Assembly: GCA_020310875.1 (NCBI GenBank)
Contig: CM035407.1
Coordinates: 202,855,789-202,919,788, forward strand
Length of the DNA: 64,000 bases
Origin: Ceratopteris richardii
Taxonomy: Eukaryota > Streptophyta > Polypodiopsida > Polypodiales > Pteridaceae
Direction: 5' to 3'
Under the pieces are notes generated by a model. It saw nothing but the letters and a program-made list of their open reading frames with translations, had not been told where the DNA came from and searched no databases. The position numbers and the translations under genes are program-made. This document shows positions 22,580-36,406 of the stretch, piece by piece. The first letter of the stretch is position 1. Every line of letters begins with the position of its first letter.

Positions 22580-23171
22580 TGTGAGGATCAACCTAAATCA
22601 AGGGCTAGAAACAAAATTAGGTATTAACTTGGGGAAGGATTTATTTGATGTATGCTATTGGATCTAGACTTGATCTTGAGTGTGGATTAAGCAAGATCAA
22701 GGGCTATAAACAAATGCTTGTTAATCCTACTTTACTACCATTGGACTCAGACCATAAATGAATGGCAGAGGTTATTTTGGGAATAGATCAAGCTAGTATG
22801 ACCCTAGAACATGGGAATCTCGACCTAGGCTTGGAGGATGTTATGAGGATGGTCCCCTCCCAATATAGGATTATAGTTTTGTGGTGTTTGGAACCACTAG
22901 GGTGTCCATCTTAGTACCCATTGTGTTGGCCTATAGCCATTGTCTTAGCATCTATCTAAATCACCATCTAAGCTCTACATAGGGAGTGCATGAGTGGATA
23001 GAACCATATATTCCTTATTTAGTGTTTGAGTTCCATTTTATTAGAGTTTTGAGTTGAGTTCAATTAAGTTGAGTTCATCTTCTATTCATCTTGAGTCCAC
23101 TCTCCATTACATCCATATCTCTTACATTTTTCCCAAGATTAGGAGTATCTTCCTTTCTCTCTAACCTTGAT

Positions 23172-23287
<116 letters not shown>

Positions 23288-24029
23288 TTGTGGCAACTTC
23301 TACATGGTATTAGAGTTGCACCACTAGTTATCTATTGTTCATCATTATTATTTTTCATCATTTTTTTCTTACATGGTATTTGAGCTTAGGAAGGTATAGA
23401 AGATTGTAGAAATCCTAGAGGCTAAGGAAGCAACTCTAGAGTTTGTGGATAGAAGACTTCAACATTCAAGCTTGTGAGAGGTAGATGTCAAGCTTCAAAT
23501 TCTTTGAGAGGCAAAGGCTTCAACATTGGAGTCCTTGGGATGCAAAGGCTTCAATACTATAACTTGTGGGAGGTGAAGCTTCAACGCTAGAATTTACAAG
23601 AGTTGAAGGCTTTAAATATAGAGTTCGTGAGAGACAAAAGCTTCAAGTTCATGGGATACAAAGGCTTCAACACTATGGAGATGTTAGCATTGAGAAGTGA
23701 AACCGAAGGTGGAGGTGGTGCAGTAGAGTTGGTGATGCATACACTATGGGTCCATCCACCAACCTTCAATGAAGGAAAGTTAGATGGTACACATTATTTT
23801 CTTTGAAAGTTCAAGGTTATAGTTATCCTTGATTCTTATGAATTTTTGAAGATGGTGATGGGGAGTGAGCAAGAGCCACAATCTACCTTTGGCCCATTGG
23901 ATCAGAGTATGATGATTCTCCTAGGCACAATTCTTCTACAAGCTTGGAAGATAAGGAATGCAAATGCAGTGTATGCTATAGTCACCAACTGCATGGAATC
24001 TATTCTACCTCTAATTCAACATACATCCA

Positions 24030-25833
24030 CACATTCAAAATTTAGAAAAACAATTGGAAGCAAAAAAGTTTGCAAAAGGAGAGAAGGCTAAGGCATCCAT
24101 TATTCATATCAAGAAGCCATGTGATGGAGTGGCTTGTGAAGGGATTCAAAATACTAGAAAAGGGCTAGCTCGAAGGTGTCTCCAAAGTCCTCCACCAAAG
24201 TATGATGGAGCTATACTCAACACTCAAGTGAGACCTCAAGATTTGAAATTTGAGGCCACCAACAAATTAGGTGAAGGTGGTTCCAAAACCAAAGGTGAGA
24301 GTGCAAAGAAGAGTAGTAAGAAGAAGTTTCAAGGATAGTGATTCCATTGCAAAAAGAAGGGACAAACAATTGCAGATTGTCTATAAGGAGGAGACAATAG
24401 ATGCAAGTGAAGCAAAGTTGGATGCTCCTCAACACAAGAAGAATCAATTGTGGATTCGTGGGTACTAGAAAAGAGTGCATCTCATCACATGGCCAATGAG
24501 AGAGGTTAGTCTAGCTCTATGCAATCTAAAAAAGAACCGATCACAGTGATAGGGGCAATATTGAAGCAAATGCAAAAGCAAGGTATTGTTCTTCACCACT
24601 TACCTATAGTGAATGGAATGTGGGAACCTTGTAAAGCTTGCATGATGACCAAGCAGCAGAGAGAGACATTCCCACAAGAAAGGAAGAGTAGTTCAAAGGC
24701 TCCTCTAGTGTTGGTATATGCTAACTTGTTGGTAAGAAGTCTATGTAGGCCTTGGGAGGATTTTCCTACCTGTGATCATCGATAACTATAACAAAAAGAT
24801 GTGGATGTAATTTTTCGTGATAAGGCTCAAGCTTTTGGTAAGATTTTGTGACACCTCACACATCACATCAAGATGGCATTGCGGAATGCAAGACTCACAC
24901 CATTGTTGAGATAAAAAATGTGTATGAGGGGAGGCAAGGGATGTCCTAATCAAATAAAAAAGAGTCATCATGAAGATTACATTGGTAAGAATCCATTTTT
25001 CTCACATTTTGTAATTTTTGAGAGTGTGTGCTATGCTCTTGTCTCATGTCAAAGGAAGAATAATTTGGAACCAAGAAGCAAGAGATACATCTTCTTAGAT
25101 CATTGTGAAAAGAAAAAGGGTTTCATATTATATGATCAAGAGGCAAAGAAGATGAAAAAAAGTTGTGATGTGGTGTCTATGGAGCAACCACATCAAGTGG
25201 AGGAGAAGAAAGGATCTTCCACTTTATCATCAAGCAAAGGAGTAATTCACTATGTACCTATCCCAAGAATCCTACTACCTATGAACAGGAGGAAGCACCA
25301 TCCTCAGATGGTGAGTGGAGAATCTACCAACCTAAAATCACCCAAACAGATTAGTTGTCCTTGCAATGAGTGGAGCATATCTATGGTGAGAGTAATCTTA
25401 TGCCAACAACTATTGAAGAGAAGGAAGGAGGGCCAAGAAGGTCACATAGAATAGAGGAGCAAAAGTGGGCTTCTACTCACACAATCATCATAAAAATGAT
25501 GGTTGCGATTGTCAAGGAAGTGATGAAGTTGGCAATTGAAGATGAAGCAATTGTAGATATGGAATGGAAGGAGTCTATGCAAGCCAATTATCACAACTTA
25601 ATGAAGAATGATGCATGGGAGGCCACTAGCACCAATTGTGTCTAGCAGGTGAAGGACTTGATAGATGGAATTTTGGAATGCTATCAAGATACATTGGTGG
25701 CACAAGGAATTTCACTAGTGAAGTGTTTTGGTTTTCAAGACCCTTTTCCTCCAATGACCACTATTTGCAACATACTAATGGTAGCAGTTCATATGAAGTG
25801 GCACATTTTTGTGTTAGATGTCGAATGATTCTA
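24030..25833 (+). pseudogene. copia gag-pol remnant: gag end, protease, integrase, start of RT
   Basis: Reading across several frames: a Lys-rich gag end (24050-24340); a protease remnant with the substrate-site context VDSWVL and SASHHMANE, where the catalytic DSG is lost (24450-24500); the pre-integrase zinc region CKACMMTKQQRETFPQ (24630-24680); integrase end SVCYALVSCQRKN to IFLDHCEKKKGF (25025-25125); a basic linker; the start of RT (WKESMQANYHNLMKNDAWE, 25570-25620); and RT up to the VAVHMKWHIFVLDVE block, where the right LTR begins. The integrase core and most of RT are gone. Dead element. Confidence 0.7.
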
Positions 25834-26958
25834 TGCAAGGATCAACCTAAATAAAGGGCTAAAAATAGAAAGTAGCTTTCTTAACTTGGGGAAGTTTTTA
25901 TTTGAGGTGGACCACTAGATTTATACTTGATCCCAAAGAGTGGATTCAACAAGATCAAGTGCTAGATACAAATGTTTGTTGATCCTACTTTTTGACCATT
26001 ATATTTGGACCATAAATCAATGGTGGAGATTATTTTTTGGCATGGATCAACCTACCACGACCCTAGAACATGTGAATCCTAATCTAGCCTTGTAGGACCT
26101 TATAAAAATGTTCCCCTCCCATCTAGGTTTATAGTTTCACTAGGGTGTCCATCTTAGTACCCATTGTGTTGGCCTATCGATTTTCACCTAGAATCTATCT
26201 GAATCACCATTTGAGCTCCGTGTAAGGAGTGCATGGGTGGATATAACCATATATGTATTTTTTATTGTTTGAGTTTCATTGTATTAGAGTTATGAGTTTG
26301 AGTTCAATTAATTTGAGTTCATCTTATATTTACCTTGAGTCCACTCTCCATTACAACCATATCTCTTGCATTTTTCCCATGATTATAAATATACTGCTTC
26401 TATCTAACCTTGATCCTATATATATGTGTTGTGGTAACTTCTACATGGTATTAGACTTGTAAAACTAGTTATCAACTATTCATCATTATTATTTTCCATC
26501 TTTTTTTTTCTTACAAGAATCAATCTAACCACTATGATTATCAAATTTTGCTATTGCCTTTGATGCCATAGTGCCACTCTTATCTAGAAAACCTACTGAG
26601 TACATAAAGTCTCTCCATCTCTTCTAATGGAGAAGGCTCTACCAATGGAATATATTCTACTTTCCCTCTTTCTTTTAAGGAAATTGTGTTGAATCAATTT
26701 GCATATGTTGTTGATGTTTTCCTTCCAAAATAGTGGAGAAACAAACTCTCCATATGCAGGAAGAGTACATGAAAAGTATACAAAATGACTTTCTAAGTAG
26801 ATTGATAAATCTATTTCTAAAATCTAAGCTATGAGATGTTTATCAAACACATGTTCTCTCTAGTGGAAAACATACTCTATAGATGGTAACTTTTGTTTAA
26901 TTCCTTCAAAGATAAGCCCTATTCTTCTCTTATGATCATCGAGTAAAGTAAGTGTATG

Positions 26959-27069
<111 letters not shown>

Positions 27070-27895
27070 TCTCCTTATAAGAGAAGCTACCTGATTGCTC
27101 TCAAGGAGTAAATCATACATAACCCCATCCCAAAAATAATATTCTACTTTCCTTTCTCTCTTTCAAATAAGAGGAGCTAAAGTGAGATCTCTTCCCACTT
27201 TCTCCTTTCCTTAGAAGAGAGATTGATGAATTCATTTTCTCCTCCCTTCATTGTTTGTCCCATAAAGAATGCAGGATTATCTAGTGAAGAGTGGAGAAAG
27301 TAAATTCCTTCCTAGGGTCAAAGCCCTCTTATAAAATGGCAAGCAATGATATGAGATGATACCATAATAAACATGTGTATCCATACTAAGGATACACATA
27401 TAAGACACATTCACAATAATGGAATTATACTTCCAAGAAATTTTAAATTGAGTATGTGATATACATAGAGATAAAATCTTGCATCACATACTCCATCAGA
27501 AGAATAAATCTTCCCTAAATTATGAAGTATAACTCTTAGTTCTAAGGAGACATCTGGCAAGAGTCTTCCTCTAATCTAGTGAGATAGGCCTCCATCAATG
27601 ATAAGCCCATTTCTCCTTGGCCATAGAAGAAGAGCTCCCAAAGGGAAGTTTTTTCCATTGCCCCATACCAATGGAACCTTCTTCCAATGCATGGTGTCAT
27701 ACCTAAAATAAACCTAACATATATTCCATATATAGAATAGATATCCACATATAATATGTAAGTGGATTCCATTGAATCCCATGTCCTCAATACTAGTGTA
27801 TTTTGTTTCTAATCAACATATGATAGTGGATATCCCTTTTTGTTCCAAACTAAGTACTTGTACCAAGACTAAGTCTAAGTACCTCTCTCTAGATC

Positions 27896-27898
<3 letters not shown>

Positions 27899-27952
<54 letters not shown>
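27899..27952. repeat. (AT)n microsatellite
   Basis: About 27 AT units between CCA and TGGGTACC. Confidence 0.95.
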
Positions 27953-27955
<3 letters not shown>

Positions 27956-29499
27956 GTACCCCAAAAATTCCTCACTAAGGGATCTATGCTCTAAATCATA
28001 GAGCATGTGCCATGCATATGGCCTTCCTAACCATCACTTGAACCTCATTAGCAATCACCAATGCTCTCTCATGAAACTTGTGCTCATGATTACTTCGAGT
28101 TGGTTTTCTTAGTAGCTTAGCAAGAATGCTTTAATATTTTTCTTAGTTGATGTCCAATAGTGAAACTAGTCACTCTTTGGGCACGAATCATAATACCTCA
28201 TAGTCTCCAAAGCATATTATGAGATATTTTGAAGGTACACAAACATTTGGTACATTGGAAATAATCATATTTACCTCTCATAATCCTCTATGCAGCTTCC
28301 TAGAACCGATAGGATTGCTTGTGCACAATCCTAGTGGTGAATGTGTATACCCTTTCCCTTAGCAATGCTATAGTGTAAATCCAAAAGGATTATTTTGTGG
28401 GATCCATTTTTTTATGAGATTTCCTTTACTATGAATTTTTTATTATGATAAACTGATAAGGTGCATGTTTGCAAGAATTCCTACAACTTATTGATGTTTG
28501 TGGTGAATGTATGTTACCATGCCATGAAATTCTACGTAAAGGTAAGTGCATATTTAATGCCATGAGAAGGGAAAGATTTTGGCAACATTTCCCCAAGGAA
28601 ACAGAGCTTATAAAAAATTTAATCATATCATAAACATAAAGACTTTGCAAGCCTATGGCACACATACTATCATCAATAACATAGGGTTTTACAAGAGCAC
28701 GACATTCAAGAAATATACCAAAGTATGAAGCCCCATATCCTACAAAGACCAAAACATGCTTACAGTAACATCCTTGTTGCATTTCTTCTTAACTTTTTGT
28801 TATTACATTTCCTGTAAACATCAAATAATTGTATATCTTACAAGTTGATCCATTCTTCTCTTACCTTACAACAATGATCAACCCTTATGAATGCATTTCA
28901 ATCACACATCCATGCATGTATATGCTAACATGCCAAAACATAAACCATTATGCTTAAAGGTATAAGCAATATGTCCATGAAATTGTTTGATGTCATAATT
29001 GAATGCATACAAGCTTTTTGATGAGCCTCAAGACCTCCTCACTTTTTCTTTCCAGGCCCTAGAATGAGATTTTGATTGTTTGATGGTGTGGGATCACTTC
29101 TCAGAACATCAATCATGGTCAAATGATTACAAAAAGGGATACAAATATGCCCAAAAATGCATATGTAATCCATTTCAAGACTTGCAAAATCTTTTTCAAT
29201 ATATACAAATAGTCACAAAATGTAGTACACATTATGTGTAAGTGCATCAAAACAAAATCACTTCAAATGCCTTCCCAATTTGCAAGATATCACTTCCAAA
29301 TTCAGGTAATTTTCAAAAACTATCAGAAATTGATGATTTGCATAGATTTAAAAAATACATACTTTACAAAATTTATTTGCATAAAATAAAAATAGATCTT
29401 GTGTTCTTCGAAAAAAGCCATAGCATGTCCAATTTGGAGTTTCCTAGAATAACATATGGCCTCTAGATGTATGACATGCCAAACTAACCAAGTGCAAGG

Positions 29500-31066
29500 G
29501 TTTGAAAAAGAGAGAAAATGTAATTTTGAATTGCCCAAAGACACTCTTCAATCAAAAAAATTACCAAATTTTGAGCAATTAGTCACATTCATGGTGACTA
29601 AGGAGATGAACCTTGATTCAGGTCATTCAAAGGGCAATAAAGCCCAAGTCTTTTATGCAGGTAAAGACAAAGGAAAGATAGGTGGACACAATGGACAAGG
29701 AAAAGTTAGAGGAAGATCAAGCAATTATCAAGAAAGTTCAAGTCAAAGCTATGGAGAAAGGGGGAGAGGAAGAGGAGGTCAAACTCAAGGAAGGGACTAG
29801 ACAAAGGAATGCTACAATTGTGGCAAGTTGCACCACTTTGCAAGGGATTGTTACTCAAATGAAATCCAAGGAAGCTACAAGAAAATCAAGGTAACTCTGC
29901 AAATACTTCAAATACATTAGAGATGTTAATATCTTAGCCATGATGCAAAGTAGTGGTAAGAAAAAAGGCATAGACACCCACATGGTACATTGATAGTAGA
30001 TGTTCAAATAACATGAGTTGCAATAGGGGAATGTTTTGTAATTTTCATGAACCAAGCACACAAGGGCATGTAGAGTTAGGGGATGACACTGAACATAGGA
30101 TCACACACATAGGTGGTGTTCCTTTGGATGAAAATCAGAATGCAAAGTGTCTTAAAGATGTGTTACATGTTCACACGATCATGAAGAATCTAGTATGAGT
30201 CAGATAGATGATTGAAATAGGGTATGTAATCAAGTTCAACAACAAAGGATGCTTTTTCAAAGATCCAAAGCAAGCACACAAGTTGATAGCTAAAGGAAAG
30301 AAGCAAGAAAGGCTATTCACCATAGAGGTAAGACCACTCTCATCACATACAATCTATTTGACATTTGGCGGCAAGAAAATTGCTCAAGTGGATTTGTGGC
30401 ATAAGAGGATCAACCACATAAACCTTCAAAAGTTTAAGGATATGAAAAGGATAGGTGTGGTAAGTGTTCTTCCGAATTTCCACTCTCAAAGTATGCAACA
30501 TTCATGTGAGTCATGTCAATTCGAGAAGCAAGTAAGGCATCCATTCAAGAAGAGTACACAAAGAAGTAGATTTCCATTGGACCTCATTCACACCAATGTA
30601 TGGGGATCAACCAAGGAGCCCTCATTGGGAGGGAATAGGTATTTTGTTATCTCCATTGATGATCACACAAGAATGACATGGTTATATTGTATGAAGTCAA
30701 AGGATGAAGTGTTTAGTCACTTTAAAGTTTTCAAAGTACTTGTTGAGAAGGAGATGGGCTGCATGTACATAAAGATTCTTAGATCCGATGGAGGGGGAGA
30801 TTAATTCTCCAAAGAGTTTTATGAATTTCTTAACTCATAATGGCATCAAGAGACAATATACATGCAAGTATACACCCCAACAAAATGAGGTTGCACAGAG
30901 GAAAAATAGGCACATAGCTAAAGTGGCAAGATAGATGCTCAATGAGATGAATGTGCCCAATTGTCATTGGGAAGATGTAGCAAGTACAACCATGTACATC
31001 ATGAATAGGTGCCCCACTTCATGTGTACATGCTTTAATCTTGTATTAAGCATGGTATGGTTAGAAA
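29500..31066 (+). pseudogene. copia gag-protease-integrase, left half of an element split by a gypsy insertion
   Basis: The end of gag is Gly/Arg-rich (GERGRGRGGQTQGRD), followed by a zinc knuckle CYNCGKLHHFARDC (about 29810-29850). Protease reads WYIDSRCSNNMS near 29980, with the catalytic DSG changed to DSR. The pre-integrase segment LWHKRINHINLQKFK (30395-30440) is followed by CESCQFEKQVRHPF and an integrase core with DLIHTNVWGS (30580-30610) and ILRSDGGGD (about 30774-30800). Many stops occur after 30800. The reading breaks at KP followed by the target site CCGGA (31067-31071) and resumes after 38876 with SHLKIFGCVCYVHVP. The 5' LTR and gag start are not seen. Confidence 0.85.
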
Positions 31067-31071
31067 CCGGA

Positions 31072-31678
31072 TGTTGAAGCTGAAGGTCAAGGACAAAGCT
31101 TAGGAGCACATCAAAGAGGTGGACACACAAGAAGAAGGAGCAAGTAGGGAGCTCCAAGAAGTGTATGCCAAATTTTCAGAAGAAATCCCTATAAAAATAG
31201 TGATTTTCATCACTAAAAACCATTGTAAATACCATTTTCTATTTTTGTAACTCAATTTTGTTCAAGCCGAGGAGTCCTCAAGCTTGAGGAGTATTAGAAG
31301 TATCATCCTACCAATTTTCATAATTTGTAGACTTCATTTGAGCCCTCAAATAAGCCTTGGAACCTAATTTTTAACTAGGCCGGACACTAGGTCTGGACAG
31401 GGCCAAAACTAGTCCAAAAACTATAAAAAGAGCTAGAGAGCTCATTTTTGGGGTTCGCTTGTTAGAGAATAGAGCTTTTGTAAGAGAATTCATTTGCAAT
31501 CGAAGCTTTCCATTATTCCTCTCTTTGATCTTACCTTGTGCGCGTGTGTGTACGTGTGTGCATGTTTGTGTGCTTTCACTCATGCACTTGTGCCTTCACT
31601 TGCTTGTGGTCTTCATACCGGTCCTCACGTCTCCGCGGATTGACAAGTAAAGGAGGTGGTGCTTACGCTTGAGCTACA
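31072..31678 (+). repeat. 5' LTR of nested gypsy element
   Basis: 607 bases, TG...CA ends. It has a TATA box (TATAAAAAG at 31422-31430) and a GT-rich stretch near 31540-31572. A 63-codon open frame across it is not considered coding. Confidence 0.95.
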
Positions 31679-31686
31679 CCAAATTT

Positions 31687-31704
31687 TGGCACCGTTGCCG
31701 GGGA
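31687..31704 (+). promoter_or_regulatory. primer binding site for tRNA-Asp
   Basis: TGGCACCGTTGCCGGGGA lies 8 bases after the LTR. It is complementary to the 3' end of plant tRNA-Asp, which I recall as giving TGGCGCCGTTGCCGGGGA, with one mismatch. This primer is usual for Athila/Tat gypsy elements. Confidence 0.8.
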
Positions 31705-32900
31705 GAGAGCTTCGAGGACGAGCGTTGTGATGGTAAGATCGTAGATTTGTGACGTTGGAAGGTAAAAAAACTGTCATTTGTGTTATTTTTCTGATTTTTC
31801 TTCTCCATCTTCATCATCATCATCATCTCCATCTTCATCTTCATAGAAATTTCTTGTTTTTTTAGTGCATTTTCACCATTTTCATACCATATTTCATGCA
31901 TTATTGTGTGGGAAGGAGTTAGGAAGTGCAAGGCAGAGCAAGCGCCTGTGTTTTTTCACGATTTTCTGCACATACAGAGCTCGCCATTGCTCGGCGCTCA
32001 GAAATTCGCAGTTCCCGCCAAAAAACACGATTCTGTGAAAAATTCAATTTATTTTGAAAATCACGATTTTCTATTTCCCGCCTAAAAGCTCTCTGAAGGT
32101 CATTCTCAGAATCACGATTCTCTGGTCACCCTCAGAAGCGTGATTTTTTTTTTGGCGATTCTCAAAAAATATGATTCTGAGCAAAAACACGATTCTTAGC
32201 CAAAATCGTGATTTTCAAGTAAAAACACGACTTTGAGAAAACACGATTTTGAGTGGGCTCAAAATCGCGATTCTTACAAATCATGATTTTCAGCCAAAGA
32301 CATGATTGTGATCAAACACGATTCTCTGTTGGCAATCGCAATTTTCAAAAACACGATTTTCACTAAGGTACAAAATCGCGATTTTTTATTCATTCTCAAA
32401 ATCACGATTTTTATGCCAAAAACACGATTTTCTATCAGAATCGCGTTTTTCACGATTCTCTCTCAAAATCGCGTTTTTCACGATTCTCACTCAAAATCAC
32501 ATTTCTTGGGGATTTCACAACATCGCGATTCTCTTGATTTCACAGCATCGCGATTCTCTTGATTTCACAGCATCGCGATTCTCTTGATTTCACACCATCG
32601 CGATTCTCTTGATCACACAAAATCGTGATTTTTTCCAAAAGGTCCTGTTTGCCTGTTTCGACCCCCAGGAGCCTGATTTGACATAACTTTTTTATCCAAA
32701 GTCCATTTTTTGAGCTCTATAGCTCGTTGGAAAGCTCGTTTTGAATCCTACATGGCCTCAACTATTTTTTATGAGAATAATTGTTGATTTTCAGATAGAC
32801 TAATTTGAAGTTGACCCTCAGGTGGGACTAGGGAACCAAGGGGACTCCAAAGGATTTTGAACCATACCAAGGGGAAATTTTGGACTCTTAACCAAAGGTT
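31705..32900 (+). other. leader with a dense array of CACGATTYT / AATCGCGATT motifs
   Basis: From about 31960 to 32640 the words CACGATT, AATCACGATT, AATCGCGATT or close variants recur every 15-30 bases. They finish in four tandem 25-base units containing CATCGCGATTCTCTTGAT (32522-32620). CG is otherwise rare in this window. No coding frame is credible. The rest up to the gag ATG is plain sequence. The array lies where retroelement packaging, dimerisation or translation-control signals would be. Confidence 0.75.
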
Positions 32901-35431
32901 ATGAACCTGAGATCTGGTAGACACCTAGGCAAGGATAGACAAAGCATTAGATCTTCTCAATCTAGTGTCAACCATACACCTAAGTCTTGGGCAAAACAAC
33001 TAAGTGGTTGTCCTTACGTACTAAACTCTGACACAAGTGACTCAGAAATGTCTTTTAGCATGGGGAAACCTGCAGGTGGCTCAAGAACTGCCCATCTACA
33101 AACACCAGAAGGTCCATATAAGACACAATTGGAATATATTCAGACCAACCGATTAGGTGCTCGCATCTATGAGGATGGCCTGAGGCGATCAGTGGTCCAA
33201 CTCAAAAATCCATATCAACCCTTTGGACTTGAACACCCGGTGGTCAAGTTCGAAGAGGGTTCATACATTGATAATGAAGGAACCATGTATGTGGTCACCA
33301 ACCTACCAGATAGGACCGATGAGTTTGGAAATATCATTCATGAGAATGAGATAGGAGACCTAGAACAAGGAAATGTAGGACAAGGACCCAAGACTCCTAG
33401 AGGTAAGTCAGTTTTGACCAGAGTGATCACTCCAGATTGGATCCCTCAAGACAACAAAAGCATAGAACTATTCTTGAATAGAGAAACAGAGGAAGCCTTT
33501 TGGAGATTCAAGCCAGATCAACCTAGCCAATTGGGCATAGTCATCATCTACGAGTTTAAGGATCCAGAGATACCAGGCAAAGTTGTCTACCTGGACAACA
33601 CATCGGAGAAGATGTTCTTGGTAACAAAACATGATAGACATGCATATACTTGGAAGAGTGAATTGATTTTTGCTCCATCAAGATCCAATGTTTCCCATGG
33701 CCTCCAAGGACTAGGGTCATCCCAAGCTCATGAAGCCCAGAGAGAAAGAACTAGAGAGAGACCTGAGGTAAGTTTTGGAATTATTTTGACGCGAGAGGAG
33801 ATCCTTATGATCATGTGGCCGAGTTCAAAAAAGTGTTAAGAGCTGAACAGGTTGACGATTTGTTCACCCAGTACGAGGCATTTGGTTTGACTCTTAAGGG
33901 CACTGCCTTAGCTTGGTTTCAACCACTGAGTAGTCGCAACTATCACGATATAGGTCAACTGCTAGACGAATTCATTGTAGAATTTCCCAAGAGTGGTATC
34001 AGGCATAACACATCATCTTTGATCCACAGCTTCAAGCAGACACCCCAAGAAACAGTGCGGCTAGCAGCTAGAAGGTTCGAACAGTATCTAGAGAGATGCC
34101 TTGCTCCAGAGTTACCCACACTAGCCAAACAAGTGGCCTTGTTTTTAGATGGCTTACTAAGCACTAAGTTAAGATCATATGTGTACTTGAAAGAGCCTAG
34201 AAGCATAGAAGAGTGTGTGCGCATGTGCATTGACATAGAAGACATCTTGGGTGAGGAGTTAGGACTATCCAAACTCTATAAGGATTCTGATAGTTCTACT
34301 CGTCATACTTCAAGAGTCTCCACGGAAATAGATGAGATAGTTGAGCAAGTTGCCAAGAAACTAGGAGTCCAAAATAGACAAACACCAAGAGTCACCCCAT
34401 TGAATCGGTGTTATACTTGCGGAGGTGACCACATGGCTAATGTATGCCCATCGCACAACCAGAACATGAGAGAAAGGAATACCCCATACTGCACTATTGA
34501 AAGGAAGTACACAAACCATACGGCTCAAGATTGTCCCTACAATGGGCAAGCTGTTATACAGAATTATCAGCAACCTTACCCACAAGGTAGGTACCAGAAC
34601 CAATACCAACAGCCATATTATAGACCACAACAGCAATATCAGGCACGATATAGGCCACAACCAGTCTTGGGAAACCAACCACCAGCTCTTGCCAATACAA
34701 TTCCAGTTAAGTATGTAGTGGCAGAAGAGAACCTTAATAGAGCATTGGTGCCAGTGACCCCACTGATCTCAGAGAATGACTCTCATGCTCATAGTTCAGA
34801 CTACTCCCATGAAGGTAGTCCACATGCATATTACATAGAGTCAACTGAGCATAGTGAGATTTACTCGTATCCATATGCGGCACCACCTATGGAACAAAAT
34901 TGGGAGCCAGAATATTCCAATTTCATGTATACGAATCCCAACCCCAAGCCCCAATTGAGACAGGTAAGACCACAAGCCCCTAGAGGACCATGTTTTAGAT
35001 GCCAGGGTGACCATTTCATTCGTGAATGTCCCCACTCACCAACTCTGGGCCAAGGACAGAACATCACGATACAAGCCTTTTGTCCTGAGTGTGGTAAAGA
35101 CCATCTCCCCAGAGATTGTCCAAGAAACCCCTCTAGTGCGCCCAAGGTTACACCCATTAATGTGGTAGGCTTAGTGGTGGATTCAAGTGCTAGTAGCAGT
35201 AATGTGGCTCCTGTACAGGCAGTCACTAGGGCCCAAGCGCTAAAATAGGATAAGCCAGCTGAACAATTAGAGTCGAGTGAATCAGGAGAGCCTAGTAAGA
35301 GGAAAACAAGAACATGGAAAGATACCAGAGAGAAGGCCAATCGCAAGTGGAATAAAAAGTTATCGAAATTAGAAGAAAGCTTGAAAGACGCAAAAACAAA
35401 GATAGACGACATTGCATCTCAAAACCCCTAG
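32901..35431 (+). pseudogene. gypsy gag with several CCHC knuckles (broken)
   Basis: The frame opens at ATG 32901 (MNLRSGRHLGKDRQ, a start seen in other plant gypsy gags) and shifts near 33785. It continues as a retrotransposon gag domain (33815-34260: AEFKKVLRAEQVDDLFTQYE, WFQPLSSRNYHDIGQL, then the helical block before IEECVRMCIDIED). Zinc knuckles follow: CYTCGGDHMANVC (about 34411-34449), a degenerate one near 34487, CFRCQGDHFIREC (34990-35030) and CPECGKDHLPRDC (35083-35121). The region between them is rich in Gln and Tyr. Stops lie at 35246-35248 and 35429-35431. It is the structural protein of the element, normally cytoplasmic capsid. Confidence 0.85.
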
Positions 35432-36406
35432 CATGTTGAAACTCCATCCACTCCACCTCATCCCACCCCACCACCCATTGTAAATAGGCCGCAACCAAGG
35501 TCTGTTCTTGCATATCCAACCCCAGAAGGCTTGGACATGATGTTCAAGGCCTACCAGGCTCGACTTCAAGAAGGGACAATAGCTGCAAACCTAGGCAAGA
35601 GTTTCCCTAGAGCGGATTTAGAGATTGAATGGATGAAAATGTGCATGAAAATGGTAGAACAAGCTCAACCTATACTCAAGACTAGTCAAAAGTTCAATCA
35701 GACAAACTCTGTCAAACCAGATTTGCATTTCCAGGGCTTACTAGAAAGATTAGAGCAGTTGGTAAACAAACCACAAGTTTCTTTACCTCCACAGGCTCAA
35801 CCAGTTATTGAAAGAGGAAGCTCACCACCAATGGGAGCTTATGTTCCTAATTCCACGGATGCTGGAATACCTCCTTCGATTCAACAGTACTCTCAAGAGT
35901 TCTTGTGGGAAATACAAGAAGAGAAATGGGCCAAGGAGAAGGGTAATTCCCCTCCTATTCCTGAGATTGATGATCTTCATGATCAATTTCCCCAAGACAT
36001 TCCATCCATTTACGGAGATCAAGTCGAGCAACAAGAAGACGAAAGGATAGATTTTGAATCTAATACCTTAGAAGAACTGCCTCAATTTCCAGGCCCATGG
36101 GAATCTGAATCTCTTCAGATCAGAGCTCCCACAATACTGGTGAGACACTCAGTGGTCCCAAGGAACACTGATGTCGTGAAGAACACTAAGGTTCAATGTC
36201 ATCTCAAGGTAGAAGAGTTGCTAAAATCAAAACCTGAACTATGGGATCAGGTTCCAGAACTTAAATTTTCCAAAATGCCAAAAGCAGGCTCTAAGCAAAA
36301 AGTACTAGAGATACCTCTAGACAAAATAGGGGACATGTGTGAGGGTGAAGAAGGTAATACGTATCTTCCAATCACCTACCAAGGTTATATACCAAAGCAA
36401 TCATAG
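35432..36406 (+). pseudogene. gag-protease linker, same frame as gag
   Basis: Open from 35432 to 36406 in the gag frame, so it is the continuation of the polyprotein after the stop at 35429. It contains PTPEGLDMMFKAYQARLQ, a helical segment, a Pro/Gln-rich part and an acidic segment (EEKWAKEKGNSPPIPEIDDLHDQF). No enzyme motif is seen until the protease. The Met at 35531 has no special support as a start. Confidence 0.6.

Noticed and set aside
28429-28782. 117-codon open frame on the minus strand
   Set aside because: No motif, AT-rich spacer context, no neighbouring gene signals; length is within chance for this amount of sequence.
31371-31650. Open frames on both strands within the gypsy LTRs (also 38564-38843)
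   Set aside because: They coincide with the GT-rich LTR segment and are repeated in both LTRs; regulatory DNA rather than coding.
34361-35519. Long minus-strand frames opposite the gag region
   Set aside because: They mirror the gag codons; the plus frame carries zinc knuckles and the gag domain, the minus frames carry nothing recognisable.
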